Below, piece by piece: positions 39,429-41,039 of a stretch of DNA of 41,039 nucleotides. A model generated the notes under the pieces. The model worked only from the letters and a program-made list of their open reading frames with translations. It did no database searches and was not told the origin of the DNA. A program made the translations under genes and the position numbers. Within the stretch, counting starts at the first letter, position 1; every line of letters begins with the position of its first letter. This stretch comes from Comamonadaceae bacterium (GTDB lineage: Bacteria > Pseudomonadota > Gammaproteobacteria > Burkholderiales > Burkholderiaceae_C). The stretch lies in assembly GCA_947455935.1 (NCBI GenBank), contig CANGPV010000009.1:1-41039 (forward strand), read 5' to 3'.

Positions 39429-39647
39429 GACACGTCCTTGTGTGAGTTTGGTGCATATTACCTAACAATTAGAGTTCGTTATTGACGCAGGTGCATAGGA
39501 CTTGTTTGGGTTACCAGAGCGAGATTTCCGAACAAATCTTGGCAGTTACACAACTTCATTTTTATGAATATTTAAGTATTAATAAATTAATTTTTCCAGC
39601 TATATACAATTATTAAGTATGATTATTTATATTTTATTTGATAACAT

Positions 39648-39857
39648 ATGTATTTAAGTACTCTTTTTTTCATATGCATCGAATTTTATTTAAATGTTTG
39701 TGGGCATGCAATCTCAGACGGTCATGACCACTTGGATACGTCAGACGCAGAAAGTTGTTTACGGCGTGTAAGTGTTAATCTTGACATGAATTCTTCCCGT
39801 TCCACATCAATGTTTCGCAATTGTCTTATTGAGAAAGGATATCAACTTATTCAATAA
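39648..39857 (+). CDS. Tiny exported protein (69 aa), copy 1 of a tandem pair
   Basis: Hydrophobic N-terminus and tail TSDAESCLRRVSVNLDMNSSRSTSMFRNCLIEKGYQLIQ, matched 20/39 without gaps by the downstream copy. Confidence 0.55.
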   Translation: MYLSTLFFICIEFYLNVCGHAISDGHDHLDTSDAESCLRRVSVNLDMNSSRSTSMFRNCLIEKGYQLIQ

Positions 39858-39906
39858 ATATCCATCCCATTTTTTAGCCCTGTCCAGAGAGGGATATTAT
39901 TTATTG
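39852..39906. repeat. Imperfect inverted repeat between the two tandem copies
   Basis: CAATAAATATCC (39852-39863) versus reverse complement of GGATATTATTTATTG (39892-39906), i.e. CAATAAATAATATCC. Confidence 0.4.
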
Positions 39907-39933
39907 AAAAGAAATATATGGTAAATTATATAA

Positions 39934-40208
39934 ATGAAATTGATAAATAATATCTTCGTTGTTGTGTGTGTCATGCGATGTTTAATTGCATGTCAAAACG
40001 TTGAGGTTAACGCAGCACTTTACCCACAAACGGAGTCTTTGTTTAACTATCAGCCAAAAGTCATTAAGAATGGTCAATCTGTACTTGCCCTACCGACAAA
40101 GAAGATTGCATCAACCGCCTTGCTAAAGATGCAGATCTGAAATCTTCCAGATCTGCATCACAATTTCGACAATGTCTTATCGACAAGGGCTATACCCTCA
40201 TAGACTAA
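39934..40208 (+). pseudogene. Frameshifted second copy of the tiny exported (lipoprotein-like) protein
   Basis: ORF 39934-40140 supplies a lipobox-like N-terminus (MKLINNIFVVVCVMRCLIAC). The homologous tail PTDKEDCINRLAKDADLKSSRSASQFRQCLIDKGYTLID lies in the -1 frame at 40089-40208. Confidence 0.5.
40128..40159. repeat. Perfect 12-bp inverted repeat with 8-nt loop
   Basis: GATGCAGATCTG-aaatcttc-CAGATCTGCATC read directly. Confidence 0.85.
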
Positions 40209-40214
40209 TGAGGT

Positions 40215-40793
40215 CTAAAATTTATAACGTATACCCATGCTAATCGCTGAAGATTTACTCTGTTCAGAATCTATTTTTTTAGACCGACTGACCTCAGTGG
40301 AAAGGCCCCATTTGTGATCTATGTTGTAGGAAACCCCCAAACCGTACACCGTATGCGCATAGGTTGAATCTGTAGGTTTTTGAACAATAGCTCGATTGAT
40401 GATCGTTGGTTGTATAGATTGTTTTCCGTATTGTCGACCTAACTTTGCATATCCACCCCATGATTCATTGAATGCGATGAATGGGCGCAGACCTAGGCTG
40501 TAGCCATTTTTTACTTCAACTGTAACTGTGCCAAGTCGAGAATTCAGTAGGGATGAATCACTGGTGCCATCAAACACATTGGCTTCTAAGGCCAAATTCT
40601 CTATCACCACATAAGCTAAACCCAAGCCCACAACGCCAGGCTTGAAAGTACCCAAGTTTTTGGATGACTCATCTTTGATGGAGATTTGTGAGTAAGTGAT
40701 TCCACCAAATATATCGCCAACGTTTTGCGCCAACAGATCACCCGCACTGATAGATAACAGCGTTAACAAAACTACTCTCAGATCATTTGCCAT
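40215..40793 (-). CDS. Outer-membrane beta-barrel (OmpA/OmpW-like) protein
   Basis: Signal peptide MANDLRVVLLTLLSISAGDLLAQ; repeated beta-strands and C-terminal aromatic ISMGIRYKF. ATG at 40793 likely rather than 40817. Confidence 0.7.
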   Translation of the reverse strand: MANDLRVVLLTLLSISAGDLLAQNVGDIFGGITYSQISIKDESSKNLGTFKPGVVGLGLAYVVIENLALEANVFDGTSDSSLLNSRLGTVTVEVKNGYSLGLRPFIAFNESWGGYAKLGRQYGKQSIQPTIINRAIVQKPTDSTYAHTVYGLGVSYNIDHKWGLSTEVSRSKKIDSEQSKSSAISMGIRYKF

Positions 40794-41039
40794 GTTTATT
40801 TGAAAACCTAAAGGCACTGGTAAATCTTTGTTTTTTACTTAAACTTACTCAACTCTATAGCAAAACCTACACTAGGCTAATTCCTCAATTTTCACACTAA
40901 TACTTTGGTATGGCAATCCCAACTGTACGAGTTGGCCACAGTTAGACACAGCTGAAAAAATTACTTGGCTTAACGCCTTTTTGGTTCCTCTGAACTTAAC
41001 CAATGTTTCAAGAAACAAACCTAAAGTCGATAAATTCAG

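Noticed and set aside
1-41039. CRISPR arrays, tRNA and rRNA genes, common riboswitches
   Set aside because: Looked for regularly spaced repeats, tRNA-like cloverleaf ends and conserved rRNA blocks in intergenic regions and recognised none; a covariance-model scan would be needed to exclude small ncRNAs.

Overview
This 41 kb window looks like a betaproteobacterial (Burkholderiales/Comamonadaceae-like) chromosome; that assignment is inferred from gene content and order only. Main blocks: (1) an IS3/IS150-type element next to a 5'-truncated TauE/SafE-like permease; (2) a ModE-like regulator divergent from an oxalate/formate antiporter and a complete NAD-dependent formate dehydrogenase operon (fdsGBA-fdhD-fdsD); (3) an orphan modA and a flavocytochrome c sulfide dehydrogenase pair; (4) algH-ruvX-pyrR-pyrB-pyrC', in which the dihydroorotase homologue lacks the HxH zinc motif; (5) phrB, a rubredoxin missing from the ORF track, thiD, hemL and a soxCD-like pair; (6) purH, fis, dusB, ychF, a ubiH-like gene, a dsbC-like gene and an M61 peptidase; (7) a partial paa cluster (paaK, paaI, paaG, paaF); (8) an AT-rich accessory tail (about 38.7-41 kb) with small secreted ORFans. 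The most unusual signals are a tandem pair of tiny exported proteins with a shared C-terminal module (the second split by a frameshift and carrying a 12-bp perfect inverted repeat), and an IS3 element that seems to have inserted into the loop of a bidirectional terminator hairpin. No rRNA, tRNA or CRISPR array was recognised. All family calls come from reading motifs; no database search was run.
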